Assembly: GCA_905216025.1 (NCBI GenBank)
Contig: CAJMSE010000016.1
Coordinates: 1 to 64,000 of the forward strand
From: an uncultured bacterium
GTDB taxonomy: Bacteria; Bacteroidota; Bacteroidia; Bacteroidales; Bacteroidaceae
Length of the DNA: 64,000 bases
Reading direction: 5' to 3'
Both the position numbers and the translations under genes were made by a program. A model generated the notes under the pieces. The model was not told where the DNA came from. It saw only the letters and a list, made by a program, of their open reading frames with translations, and did no database searches. Positions 42,280 through 51,106 of this stretch are shown piece after piece. Numbering within the stretch: the stretch's first letter is position 1; each line of letters opens with the position of its first letter.

Positions 42280-43224
42280 CTAAAGGCGGAAGCGCACGAT
42301 AAGGGGCAGATGGTCGCTCACGCCGGCGGGCGAATAGCGCATGCCGACGAAGCTGCGGCGGGGCTGCACGCCGCCATACACGGCATCTTCCTCGATGAGA
42401 AAGGGGGCATCGCCCACCCGCGACGCCTCGAAGCGGGTCAGGATGGAACCGCCGGCGAAGACATGGTCGAGGCTTCCCCAGCGTCCCTTATACCGGTATG
42501 TCCCGGCAACGCCTCCCCTGCCCTTTGCCCCCGCGGTGACGTCGGTGAGGCCTCCGGAGACAAAGCAGGCAACCGAGCGGTCTGACGCGTAGGCATTGAA
42601 GTCGCCGGCAACGATGATGCCGGCATCTGGAGACAAGGCGCGTATGGAGTCGACAGCGGCAAGCACCGTGCCGGCAACGGCCATGCGGAAGGGCCGCGAG
42701 AAGCGTTCGCCGCCATGACGGCTCGGAGCGTGCACGACGAAGATATGGAGGGTGTCGCCGGTGATGATGCGGCCGGAGACATACAGAATGTCGCGCGTAG
42801 GCCTCATGCCCTTCACCGGCCCGGGACGGAGCGAACGGTGGCTGACGGGCGAGAAGGAGAACGGTGAGTACAGCAGTGCCACGTCGATGCCGCGGCGGTC
42901 GGGCGAGTCGGTCATGATATACTCATAGCCGGCATTGCGCAGGAGCGAGCGCCGCGTGAGATCGCGCATCACGCTGTCGTTCTCCACCTCGCAGAGTGCC
43001 ACGAGGTCGGGAAGGGTGTCGTCGTCAGGCGTGAATCCGCAGCTGATGATGCCGCGCGCGATGTTGTTCACCTTGCCCCAATAGCGCCGCGGCGTCCACC
43101 GCCTTACGCCGCTGGGCAGGAACTCGGTGTCCTCCTTGCCCTCATCGTGCATGAAGTCAAAGAGATTCTCGCAGTTAAGTTCCACCAAAGTGAGGAACGA
43201 GGCAAGGAGAAGACTCAGAAACAA
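42280..43224 (-). CDS. endonuclease/exonuclease/phosphatase family protein
   Basis: A 314-residue protein with a short hydrophobic N-terminus that may be a signal peptide (FLSLLLASFLTLVELN), which suggests an exported or periplasmic enzyme. EEP-fold signatures are present: NCENLFD near the start, ALCEVEND, PDRRGIDVALLYSP, HIFVVHAPSRHGG, IIVAGDFNAYASD and the C-terminal VSDHLPLIVRF, which holds the catalytic Asp-His. The substrate could be nucleic acid, a phospholipid headgroup or an inositol phosphate. A strong terminator separates it from the POT gene upstream; its own promoter was not recognised. Confidence 0.88.
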   Translation of the reverse strand: MFLSLLLASFLTLVELNCENLFDFMHDEGKEDTEFLPSGVRRWTPRRYWGKVNNIARGIISCGFTPDDDTLPDLVALCEVENDSVMRDLTRRSLLRNAGYEYIMTDSPDRRGIDVALLYSPFSFSPVSHRSLRPGPVKGMRPTRDILYVSGRIITGDTLHIFVVHAPSRHGGERFSRPFRMAVAGTVLAAVDSIRALSPDAGIIVAGDFNAYASDRSVACFVSGGLTDVTAGAKGRGGVAGTYRYKGRWGSLDHVFAGGSILTRFEASRVGDAPFLIEEDAVYGGVQPRRSFVGMRYSPAGVSDHLPLIVRFRL

Positions 43225-43290
43225 GGTGTACTGGATTTAACGGTTAACGCCGCGCCGGCGCCTTACGGCACTTGCCGCGGCAAGAAACGA

Positions 43291-43339
43291 GCCCGAAGCC
43301 GGAGCCCCACGTCAGCAAGACGCGGCTCCGGCTCCGGGC
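43291..43339 (-). terminator. GC-rich stem-loop ending the POT operon
   Basis: Arms 43291-43306 and 43324-43339 pair over 16 bases with one mismatch (GCCCGAAGCCGGAGCC in the left arm), 17-base loop. On the minus strand a short T-rich stretch follows. It marks the end of the run of co-oriented genes from pyrG to the POT transporter. A separate perfect 14-base palindrome, CTTGCCGCGGCAAG, lies at 43271-43284. Confidence 0.75.
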
Positions 43340-43379
43340 TTTATATTATATGATAGCTTTCTTTCGGAAGTTCATCGAA

Positions 43380-44912
43380 TCAGCAGACCTTCTCGAGACG
43401 CTTCATCATCGCGAACATGAAGATTGCCGCAATGAGGCAGACGGACATGAACACGGCCCAGCAGATCCACAGAGGCACGGTGCCCCAGAGGGTTCCGCCG
43501 ACAGCCACGAGCTGGTTGCCGATGGCCGTGGCCACGAACCAGCCGCCCATCATCATACCCTTGTACTTGGGAGGAGCAACCTTCGACACGAACGAGATGC
43601 CCATCGGAGAGAGCAGCAGCTCGCCGAACGTGAGGATGAGGTATACGCCTATCAGCAGGTTGGGCGTCACATCGGCCACATGCACGGCCACGGGCTCACC
43701 GTCGGGACCGGGTGCCACCTGTGGCGTGGGCAGGCCGAACGAGAAGAACATCAGCATGGCGAAGGCTGCGGCGGCAATAATCATGCCGTATGCAATCTTG
43801 CGCGGGGCTGAAGGCTCCTTGCCCTTGGCGGCCAGCGTGCCGAAGATGGCCATCGACACAGGCGTCAGGGCCACCACATAGAACGGGTTGAACTGCTGGA
43901 AGATGGGGGCCGACACGTCGACGGCACCCGTCATCTGCTGATATTTCCACACGAGGATGCCAACTGCTGCGATGATGACGGCAGCGGAAATGCCCTTGGT
44001 CTTGGCGGTCTTGCCCTGGAAAAGGGAGAAGCCTGCATAGACGATGAAGATGATGAGCACGAGGTTCCACACGTCGAAGGCCATGCCCTGCACGCCCTCG
44101 GCGGAACGGGCCGTGAACTCATCGGCAAAATATGTCAGCGAAAGACCGTTCTGATGGAACGCCATCCAGAAGAATATCACCACGGCAAACACAAGGCACA
44201 GGGCGGTGATGCGCTGCTTCGTCTCGGCCGGAGAGAGTTCCTCGGCCACGGCCTCGCTGCCCTTGGCAGCCGCCTTGACAGTGCCTTCTGTATGCTTGAA
44301 CGTGCTGCGGAACGCGTAATAGATGGCTATCGAGAGAATGAGCGACGCGCAAGCCACGGCAAACGAGAAGTGATAGGCATCGTTGGATGAATATCCCAAT
44401 GACACCTCGGCATACTCCTTGATCTTTATCGCCATGGTCGGGGCAAAGAGCGCACCGATGTTTATGGCCATATAGAATATGGAGAAACCGGAGTCGCGGC
44501 GGGCCGCATACTTGGGATCGTCGTACAGATTACCCACCATCACCTGCAGGTTACCCTTGAACAGGCCCGTGCCGAAGCCTATCAGCAGCAGCGAGGCGAG
44601 CATCACCACGAGAGCCACCGTGTCGCCGCCGAGCGGTACCGACAGGAGCAGATAGCCGGCAAACATGATCATGATGCCGGTAGTCACCATCTTTCCGAAA
44701 CCGAACTTGTCGGCAAGCATGCCGCCGAAGAGCGGGAAAAAATAGACGAGCATCAGAAAACCACTGTATATCCAGCCGGCCGCACTGGCCGACAGACCGT
44801 AGTTTGCGCGCAGGAATAGCGCGAACACGGCAAGCATCGTGTAATAGCCGAAACGCTCGCCGGTGTTGGCCAATGCAAGAGCATAGAGGCCTTTAGGTTG
44901 TCCTTCAAACAT
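43380..44912 (-). CDS. POT/PTR family peptide transporter
   Basis: A 510-residue inner-membrane protein of the major facilitator superfamily with about fourteen helices, importing di- and tripeptides with protons. Family marks are GERFGYYTMLAVFALFLRANYG near the N-terminus, FPLFGGMLADKFGFGK, GTGLFKGNLQVMVGNLY and SPMGISFVSKVAPPKYKGMMMGGWF. In the ExxER motif that couples protons the first Glu reads Asn (NTGER), which could change the coupling. It starts 2 bases after the porin-like gene and is the last gene of a run that includes an S9 peptidase, consistent with use of peptides. Confidence 0.9.
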   Translation of the reverse strand: MFEGQPKGLYALALANTGERFGYYTMLAVFALFLRANYGLSASAAGWIYSGFLMLVYFFPLFGGMLADKFGFGKMVTTGIMIMFAGYLLLSVPLGGDTVALVVMLASLLLIGFGTGLFKGNLQVMVGNLYDDPKYAARRDSGFSIFYMAINIGALFAPTMAIKIKEYAEVSLGYSSNDAYHFSFAVACASLILSIAIYYAFRSTFKHTEGTVKAAAKGSEAVAEELSPAETKQRITALCLVFAVVIFFWMAFHQNGLSLTYFADEFTARSAEGVQGMAFDVWNLVLIIFIVYAGFSLFQGKTAKTKGISAAVIIAAVGILVWKYQQMTGAVDVSAPIFQQFNPFYVVALTPVSMAIFGTLAAKGKEPSAPRKIAYGMIIAAAAFAMLMFFSFGLPTPQVAPGPDGEPVAVHVADVTPNLLIGVYLILTFGELLLSPMGISFVSKVAPPKYKGMMMGGWFVATAIGNQLVAVGGTLWGTVPLWICWAVFMSVCLIAAIFMFAMMKRLEKVC

Positions 44913-44914
44913 AA

Positions 44915-45673
44915 TTATTTAATTTTAGGGTTATTAGTCTTTACTATATCGAAGAGGTATGTCAGCTTGACGACTATGCTTCCGATATTGCTACGGCCGA
45001 AATAGTCGCGCTTTGAGTTGTTGAAAATATCGCCGAGACCGTAGTAGTAGCGGCCCTCGAGCATGAAATGGCCCACCTTGGGATGGGAATATTCGAGGCC
45101 GAGACCCGCCGCTATGCCGTAGTCGAACTTGCGCTGGATATCGAGCGTGTCCTGTACGGCATCGCGCATGGCACTCACGCGGTCGGCCACATTGCGCTTG
45201 TCGTAGTCGAAATTAGACTTGACCTTATCGCCGAGGAAGAAGCCTACCTGCGGTCCGGCCTGGAAAAAGAACTGGAATCCCTTGCGCTCCCGTCCCCACC
45301 CGAGGCGTGCGAACATGGGCACCTGCACGTATGTGAGTGTCCGCTGATATTCCTCCGGCAAGCCGGTATGGGCGTTGACGACGGGCTGGTCGCCCACCGT
45401 GAGTATGTCTTCCTTCCATCCCACCTGGGCGAAGTTTACCTCGCCGACAAGCGCACAGATGCTCTTGAAATACTTTTCGCACGTATACCTGACTGTGAAA
45501 CCGCCGGTGATGCCGCCGAGAGTGGTCTGCGGGACGTCGGGGTTGAAGCCTACGTTGCTCATCATGTAACCGCCGTTCACGCCGACGCTCAGCTCACTGC
45601 GATGCTCACCTATCTGCGAGAAGGCACTGACTGCAAGTCCGGACAGCAATATGAGGGTGATGAATCTGCGCAT
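44915..45673 (-). CDS. outer-membrane beta-barrel protein (PorT-like family)
   Basis: A 252-residue exported protein with signal peptide (FITLILLSGLAVSAFSQ). The sequence has alternating strands with aromatic girdles (LSVGVNGGYMMSNVGFNP, GGFTVRYTCEKYFKSICALVGEVNFAQVGW, VPMFARLGWGRERKGFQFFFQAGPQVGFFLGDK), typical of the outer-membrane beta-barrel 2 family, which includes PorT. The last residues after VVKLTYLFDI are a short non-barrel tail. It lies 1 base after the LysM/binding-protein gene and 2 before the POT gene, so all three are co-translated; it may be a cell-envelope partner. Confidence 0.82.
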   Translation of the reverse strand: MRRFITLILLSGLAVSAFSQIGEHRSELSVGVNGGYMMSNVGFNPDVPQTTLGGITGGFTVRYTCEKYFKSICALVGEVNFAQVGWKEDILTVGDQPVVNAHTGLPEEYQRTLTYVQVPMFARLGWGRERKGFQFFFQAGPQVGFFLGDKVKSNFDYDKRNVADRVSAMRDAVQDTLDIQRKFDYGIAAGLGLEYSHPKVGHFMLEGRYYYGLGDIFNNSKRDYFGRSNIGSIVVKLTYLFDIVKTNNPKIK

Positions 45674-45674
45674 A

Positions 45675-47048
45675 TCAGTAATATATTGTCTCTATCCTGT
45701 GGCCCGGAGTGTAGTGAACGAAAAGGATGCTGCGGTTCTGATGGCCGCCGTTACCCACTTTCTCGAAGTGCAGCGGGGTCTGTATCGGAGTGTATCCGAC
45801 AACGCCCTTTGCTCCGGCAAAGCTCTTGCCGTAGAGATGGAGGCCCTTGATGAAATAGTATGCCTGGTCGAATCCGGTGATGGCGAAGCGCGGCAGGGCC
45901 TGCATCATATCCGCATGGAAGTTCCACCGGTATTTCTGCTCCATGCGCGCGGTCTGCGCCGACAGCGGATTGGTGTAGAAATTGGCGGGGATGAACGTGT
46001 TGTACTTGTAGAAATTGTCAAGGTTATACTTCGTATACATCATCCATTCGGTATATCCGAACATGGATATGGACAGCTTGGGACTGTTCATCGACAGGTT
46101 GTTCAGCTTAGCAAAGGCTACGTTCAGCTCGGGCGAGCGGCCCGTGTTGAGGATTACCACGTTCGGCTGCGTCGTGCTGAAAGACTTGGCAAACGCCTGC
46201 TCGCCCGACTTCAGGTTCGTAATGGAGTAGTTGCGCCCCATCGTCTCCATCCTCCTGCGCAGTCCGAAGGTGAACACGCCCTTCTTGCTCGTGGTGTCAT
46301 TGCAGTCGATGAAGACGGTGTGATAGCCCTGGAACTTCTCGAGGAAGCGGTTTATCACGGCCTCGTTGTAGTCGTTCGGGTTCTGATATACCTGGAAGAT
46401 GTTGCGGTTCGAGTACAGTTCGGGAGTGTTTATGGAGAACGGTATGAGCACCTTGATGTCGTGGGCACGCGCGAAATCGGACAGCGGCTTGACCTGCTTG
46501 GAATACAGCGGACCTATGATGAGGTCGAGGCGGGCCGCCTCCTTATCCTTCAGCGTCTTGCTGATGTCTGCCTCTTCGGGCACGTTCCACGCATGGATGG
46601 AGACGGAGATGTTGTTTTTCTTGAGACTGTCGCATGCCATGAGCACACCGCGGTAATACTCGACCATGCGCTTTCCGTCGCCGTTCTCGTCGTGCAGGGG
46701 AAGCATCACCCCCACCCTTATCTCCCTGCGGCGCATGTCGGTCTCGCCGGTGGCCTGCTCCTTTGATGCAGACGCGTTGCCGGCAGCCGCCGATGCGGGC
46801 AACTCCTTCGACGGATAGGGAATCACGATGAAGTCTCCTTTCTTCAGTTCATAGCCCGGCTTGGTCATGTCGGGGTTCGCCTTTATCAGCTCGTCCACAG
46901 TAAGGCCGTTGTCGCGGGCAATCCCGAAGATGGTCTCCTTGCGCTTGACCTTGTGTATTTCCTTCCACTTGCCGGTCTGCGCGGCAGCATTCTCAAACGC
47001 GAATGCTGCCGCGGCAAACAATATGGCATATCTCAAAAATCGTCTCAT
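45675..47048 (-). CDS. LysM plus periplasmic-binding-fold lipoprotein-like protein
   Basis: A 457-residue exported protein with signal peptide (YAILFAAAAFAFENAAAQ). Residues about 28-75 form one LysM domain (HKVKRKETIFGIARDNGLTVDELI through GDFIVIP), binding peptidoglycan. After a Ser/Ala linker, residues about 110-450 look like a type 1 periplasmic-binding/Leu-Ile-Val receptor fold (VGVMLPLHDENGDGKRM, YYRGVLMACDSLK, LIIGPLYSKQVKPL, VFIDCNDT), without the usual ABC transporter nearby. This architecture resembles LpoA-like regulators of peptidoglycan synthesis; the role here is inferred. 64 bases separate it from the MFS gene. Confidence 0.82.
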   Translation of the reverse strand: MRRFLRYAILFAAAAFAFENAAAQTGKWKEIHKVKRKETIFGIARDNGLTVDELIKANPDMTKPGYELKKGDFIVIPYPSKELPASAAAGNASASKEQATGETDMRRREIRVGVMLPLHDENGDGKRMVEYYRGVLMACDSLKKNNISVSIHAWNVPEEADISKTLKDKEAARLDLIIGPLYSKQVKPLSDFARAHDIKVLIPFSINTPELYSNRNIFQVYQNPNDYNEAVINRFLEKFQGYHTVFIDCNDTTSKKGVFTFGLRRRMETMGRNYSITNLKSGEQAFAKSFSTTQPNVVILNTGRSPELNVAFAKLNNLSMNSPKLSISMFGYTEWMMYTKYNLDNFYKYNTFIPANFYTNPLSAQTARMEQKYRWNFHADMMQALPRFAITGFDQAYYFIKGLHLYGKSFAGAKGVVGYTPIQTPLHFEKVGNGGHQNRSILFVHYTPGHRIETIYY

Positions 47049-47112
47049 AGATCTGTTCCGGTCAGTAAATCCTTGCTGTTCACTATATGGCGGCCATGCC
47101 GTGGCCGCACGC

Positions 47113-48768
47113 TTATTTGATGTTCGGCTCCTCGAGACCGAGACCTTTCTTCTTGTCGACAGCCTTGAGGATGAATCCGAGGATGAGCGCTGCCACGCCG
47201 AGGCATGCCAGCATCACGAGCGGCGCCGTGTAGTCGTATGACACTGCGGCTTCCTCGGGGGTGATGAGACCGTTCTGCAAGTCGGCGACGAGCTGCGGAT
47301 TGGTGCTGTCGAGAACCTTTCCGATGAGCATCGGGAAGAGCCAGAGGCCGATATTCTGAATCCAGAAGATGAGCGCATAGGCACTTCCGATAATCTTGGC
47401 ATCTACCAGCTTCGGCACGCTCGGCCACAGGGAAGCGGGCACGAGAGAGAACGAAGCGCCGAGGACGAGTATCGTAAGGTAGGCTATCATGACACCTCCG
47501 ACGGCGCTGTCCCTGAACATCGGGAGCACGAAAGCGAACGTGAGGTGGCACGCAATGAGCAGGATAGAACCGAGAACGAGCATCGACGCGGCCTTACCCT
47601 TATGGTCTACATAGTTTCCGAGGATGGGGGTGATGCCCACGGCGAGCAGCGGGAACACGGCAAAGACGGTCTCGGCGCTCTGGCGCATATAGCCCATGCA
47701 GCAGAAAACGACGAGCGCGACGACGGCCACGACGAGCAGTCCGTATTTCATCTCCTTCTTCTTGGAGAAGTTGCTGGCAAACGATGCGGCTGCAACGATG
47801 AGCATGATGATATACTGGATGACGGTCACGGTGTTGCCGGCCCAGAACGAATCGGGGTCGACAGCGGTGAAGGTGAGGTTGCACTGGAGCATGTTCACAG
47901 CGTATTTCTGGAACGGGAAGATTGCCGAATAGTAGAGGACGCAGAGCAATGCCACGAGCCAAAAGCCGCTGCTCGACAGTATCTTGCCGAGGTCGCTTAT
48001 CTTGAAGGGGTCGTCTTTCTCCTCGGCCTCACCGGTCTGAGCGTCGAGTTTCTTGTCCATGAAGAAGTATACGATGAACATGATGAGGGCTATCATGAGC
48101 AGAACGACACCGAAGGCCACGCTGCGCGACACGTCGATATTGCCTCCGAGACGGGCGAACACGGGCGAGAAAATCATGCACGTGGCCACGCCGAGGCGTG
48201 CAAGAGCCATCTCAGAGCCCATGGCGAGAGCCATCTCGCGGCCCTTGAACCACTTGACGATACCGCGCGACACCGTGATGCCTGCCATCTCGCATCCGCA
48301 ACCGAATATCATGAAGCCCACGGCGGCAAACTTTGCCGAGGCGGGCATGCCGAGATAGAACGGCGAGATGCCCAGTTCGTCGAATCCGGGGATGTAGTTG
48401 AGGTTGTCGTTAAACCATACTTCGAGCCCGCTGCCCACGAAACTGTCGGTGACGGCATACCAGTTGATGACGGCTCCGGCAAGCATGACAAGGCCCGAAA
48501 GCACTGCCGTGAACCTCACGCCCATCTTGTCGAGGATGATTCCGGCGAAGATAAGGAAGAAAACAAATACATTGAGGAATGTCTCAGAGCCCTGCATGGT
48601 TCCGAATGCGGTGGAGTCCCATCCGCGTGTAGACTGCATCAGGTCCTTGATAGGTGAAAGGATGTCCATGAATATGTATGAACAAAACATGGCAAAAGCA
48701 AGAAACAGGAGCACCGTCCAACGCACGGCGGCCGAGTCTCTCAATGTTGTTTTAACGTTTTCAGTCAT
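47113..48768 (-). CDS. major facilitator superfamily transporter
   Basis: A 551-residue inner-membrane protein with twelve predicted helices. The first half starts WTVLLFLAFAMFCSYIFMD and shows LDKMGVRFTAVLSGLVMLAG (motif A-like loop). A charged cytoplasmic loop (MDKKLDAQTGEAEEKDD) divides the halves. The C-terminal half ends with a Lys-rich tail. Layout and TRGWDSTAFGTMQG resemble the MFSD1-like/uncharacterised bacterial MFS group, some of which carry dipeptides; the neighbouring S9 peptidase and POT genes make a peptide or amino acid substrate plausible but unproved. Confidence 0.82.
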   Translation of the reverse strand: MTENVKTTLRDSAAVRWTVLLFLAFAMFCSYIFMDILSPIKDLMQSTRGWDSTAFGTMQGSETFLNVFVFFLIFAGIILDKMGVRFTAVLSGLVMLAGAVINWYAVTDSFVGSGLEVWFNDNLNYIPGFDELGISPFYLGMPASAKFAAVGFMIFGCGCEMAGITVSRGIVKWFKGREMALAMGSEMALARLGVATCMIFSPVFARLGGNIDVSRSVAFGVVLLMIALIMFIVYFFMDKKLDAQTGEAEEKDDPFKISDLGKILSSSGFWLVALLCVLYYSAIFPFQKYAVNMLQCNLTFTAVDPDSFWAGNTVTVIQYIIMLIVAAASFASNFSKKKEMKYGLLVVAVVALVVFCCMGYMRQSAETVFAVFPLLAVGITPILGNYVDHKGKAASMLVLGSILLIACHLTFAFVLPMFRDSAVGGVMIAYLTILVLGASFSLVPASLWPSVPKLVDAKIIGSAYALIFWIQNIGLWLFPMLIGKVLDSTNPQLVADLQNGLITPEEAAVSYDYTAPLVMLACLGVAALILGFILKAVDKKKGLGLEEPNIK

Positions 48769-48864
48769 TTGTTTTTTTGTATTTTATTGTTATTTTTATT
48801 CCTTAACACTGTTGCCGCATGCTGTCTCGCGCATCCGCGGGACGGCACACGGCTATCTGACGCC

Positions 48865-51039
48865 TTATTTCAGCCAGCGGTCGAGCCAGCCGAAGAACGT
48901 GCGCTGCCAGAGTATTCCGTTCTGGGGCTTGAGCACCCAGTGGTTCTCGTCGGGGAAGATGAGCAGCTCCGCCGGTATGCCGCGCATGCGGGCGGCATTG
49001 AACGCGCCCATGCCCTGGTTGTAGTTGATGCGGTAGTCTTTCTCGCCGTGTATGCAGAGAATGGGCGTATCCCACTTGTCGACAAACTTATGGGGCGAGT
49101 TTTCGTAGGTCTTGCGGGCGTTGGCAGTGAGCGGCTTGTTCCAGAAAGCATCCTCATACTCCCAGTTGCTGAACCACGCCTCTTCCGTATCGGTGTACAT
49201 CGACTCGAGGTTGAAGGCACCGTCGTGCGAGATGAAGCACTTGAAGCGCTTGTCGTGATGTCCGGCAAGGTAGTAGACGCTGAATCCGCCGAAGCTCGCT
49301 CCCACGGCACCGAGGCGCTCACGGTCTACGAACGGCAGGTTAGCCGCAGCATCGTCGATGGCCGAGAGGTAGTCGTCCATGCACTGTCCGGTCCAGTCGC
49401 CGCTTATCTGCTCGTTCCACTCGCTGCCGAATCCGGGCAGTCCGTGACGGTTGGGGGCAACGACGACATATCCGTTGGCCGCCATTATCTGCATGTTCCA
49501 CCGGTAACTCCAGAACTGGCTGACGGGACTCTGCGGCCCGCCCTCGCAGAAGAGGAGCGTGGGATACTTGCGTGCAGGGTCGAAATCGGCCGGAAGCACT
49601 ATCCAGCAGAGCATGTCCTTGCCGTCTGTGGTCTTCACCCAGCGCTGCTGCACCTTGCCGAGGGTCAGCTGGTCGGTGATATGCTTGTTCTCCGCGGTGA
49701 TGCGGGTGACGGCGGTCTTCTTTATCTCCTTGCCCGGCTTGACGATGTAAATATCGGTCGGGGCAGACATGCTCTGGCGTGTTACGAGCAGCTTGCCGCC
49801 GTCGTTGGCCGGTGATACGGAGAGATAGTCGGCCCAGTCGTTGGTCAGCTGGCGCACCTCGCCCGCGAGACTGGTCTGCCACAGGTTGACGCAGCCGTGC
49901 CATACGCCGGTGAACGAGAGCGTCTTCGAATCTGCCGACCAGCAGAAAGCGTCCACGTTAGAGTCGAACGACTCGGTGACGTAGCTCTTTGCGCCCGTCG
50001 CGAAGGTATAGACGCACAGGCGGTTGCGGTCTGACTCGTAGCCGTCGCGCGCCATGCTCAGCCATGCCACGTGCTTGCCGTCGGGCGAAAACTGCGGATT
50101 GGTGTCGTAGCCGGGATTGTTTTTCAAGTTTTCCTCGCTGTTTACGGCCTGGTCTTTCATAGTGTGCACGGGGTTGACGGCCACCGGCTTGTAATCCGCC
50201 GGCTTGCAGAGGTTCTGCGTCTCCCGTGTGTCCACGTCATAAAGGAATATGTCCGAGTCGGTCGATATGGCATAGTCGCGGCCCGTCTTATTGCGGCACG
50301 TGTAGGCGATGGTCTTCGACGAGGGGCTCCACGCCAGCTGCTCCACACCGCCGAACGGCTCCATGGGGCACTCGTAAGGCTCGTCCCCGAGAATGTCGGT
50401 CATGCTGCCGCTCACCGTTCCGTCGGCATTGACGTCTGCCACGAAGGGGTGCTGTATGCTCTCGACGTAGTGGTCCCAATGGCGGTACATCAGGTCGGTG
50501 ACCCTCCGTCCCGTAGCCTTTGGCAGGTCGTCTGGGTTCTTCTTTATTATCTCATTGTAAGGAAGAGACTTTATGATGATGACCTTGCTGCCGTCGGGAG
50601 AGAACTTGAAGCCCTCGACGCTGCCGGAGGTGCTGCTGAGCTGGCGTCGTGCGCTGCCGTCGCTCTCCATCGACCATATCTCGCCGCCGGCAAGGTATGC
50701 TATGCGGCCTTTAACCCACGTGGGGTCGGTCTCGTTGCCGGCCGCCGTGGTCAGCTGACGGCTGTTCTTTCCACCTGCATCGGTGACGCAGATCACCTGA
50801 TGTCCCTTGTTCTCCTTCACGCTGTAGTAGCCCACCTGATATACAATCTTGCTGCCATCGGGCGATGCCTCGGCAGAGGCTATGCGCCCCATGGCCCATA
50901 GAGCCTCGGGAGTCATCAGTTTGCTGCCAAGTGTTATGTCACTCTTGCCTATATTCACCTCGTTCTGTGCTTTTACGTCGACGGCCGGCATAAGGAATGC
51001 CGCCGCAACAAATAAGGTTGAAAACTTTATCATCTTCAT
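48865..51039 (-). CDS. S9 family serine peptidase (dipeptidyl-peptidase-like)
   Basis: A 724-residue exported enzyme with signal peptide (FSTLFVAAAFLMPAVDVKAQ). Residues about 40-440 form a beta-propeller (repeats such as SPDGSKIVYQV, PQFSPDGKHVAWLSM). The alpha/beta-hydrolase domain at the end carries the catalytic triad: Ser near 582 in GASFGGFS, Asp near 668 in HGEKDYRI and His near 700 in DENHW. It is close in layout to DPP5/acylaminoacyl peptidases of Bacteroidales, which release dipeptides in the periplasm. The ATG at 51039 starts the signal peptide, so a longer frame from 51105 was not used. Confidence 0.9.
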   Translation of the reverse strand: MKMIKFSTLFVAAAFLMPAVDVKAQNEVNIGKSDITLGSKLMTPEALWAMGRIASAEASPDGSKIVYQVGYYSVKENKGHQVICVTDAGGKNSRQLTTAAGNETDPTWVKGRIAYLAGGEIWSMESDGSARRQLSSTSGSVEGFKFSPDGSKVIIIKSLPYNEIIKKNPDDLPKATGRRVTDLMYRHWDHYVESIQHPFVADVNADGTVSGSMTDILGDEPYECPMEPFGGVEQLAWSPSSKTIAYTCRNKTGRDYAISTDSDIFLYDVDTRETQNLCKPADYKPVAVNPVHTMKDQAVNSEENLKNNPGYDTNPQFSPDGKHVAWLSMARDGYESDRNRLCVYTFATGAKSYVTESFDSNVDAFCWSADSKTLSFTGVWHGCVNLWQTSLAGEVRQLTNDWADYLSVSPANDGGKLLVTRQSMSAPTDIYIVKPGKEIKKTAVTRITAENKHITDQLTLGKVQQRWVKTTDGKDMLCWIVLPADFDPARKYPTLLFCEGGPQSPVSQFWSYRWNMQIMAANGYVVVAPNRHGLPGFGSEWNEQISGDWTGQCMDDYLSAIDDAAANLPFVDRERLGAVGASFGGFSVYYLAGHHDKRFKCFISHDGAFNLESMYTDTEEAWFSNWEYEDAFWNKPLTANARKTYENSPHKFVDKWDTPILCIHGEKDYRINYNQGMGAFNAARMRGIPAELLIFPDENHWVLKPQNGILWQRTFFGWLDRWLK

Positions 51040-51106
51040 TACATTATTATATATAATGTGTTCCTCTCCGCCACAAAAGAGGATGGAGAGGAACACAGAA
51101 TCCATG

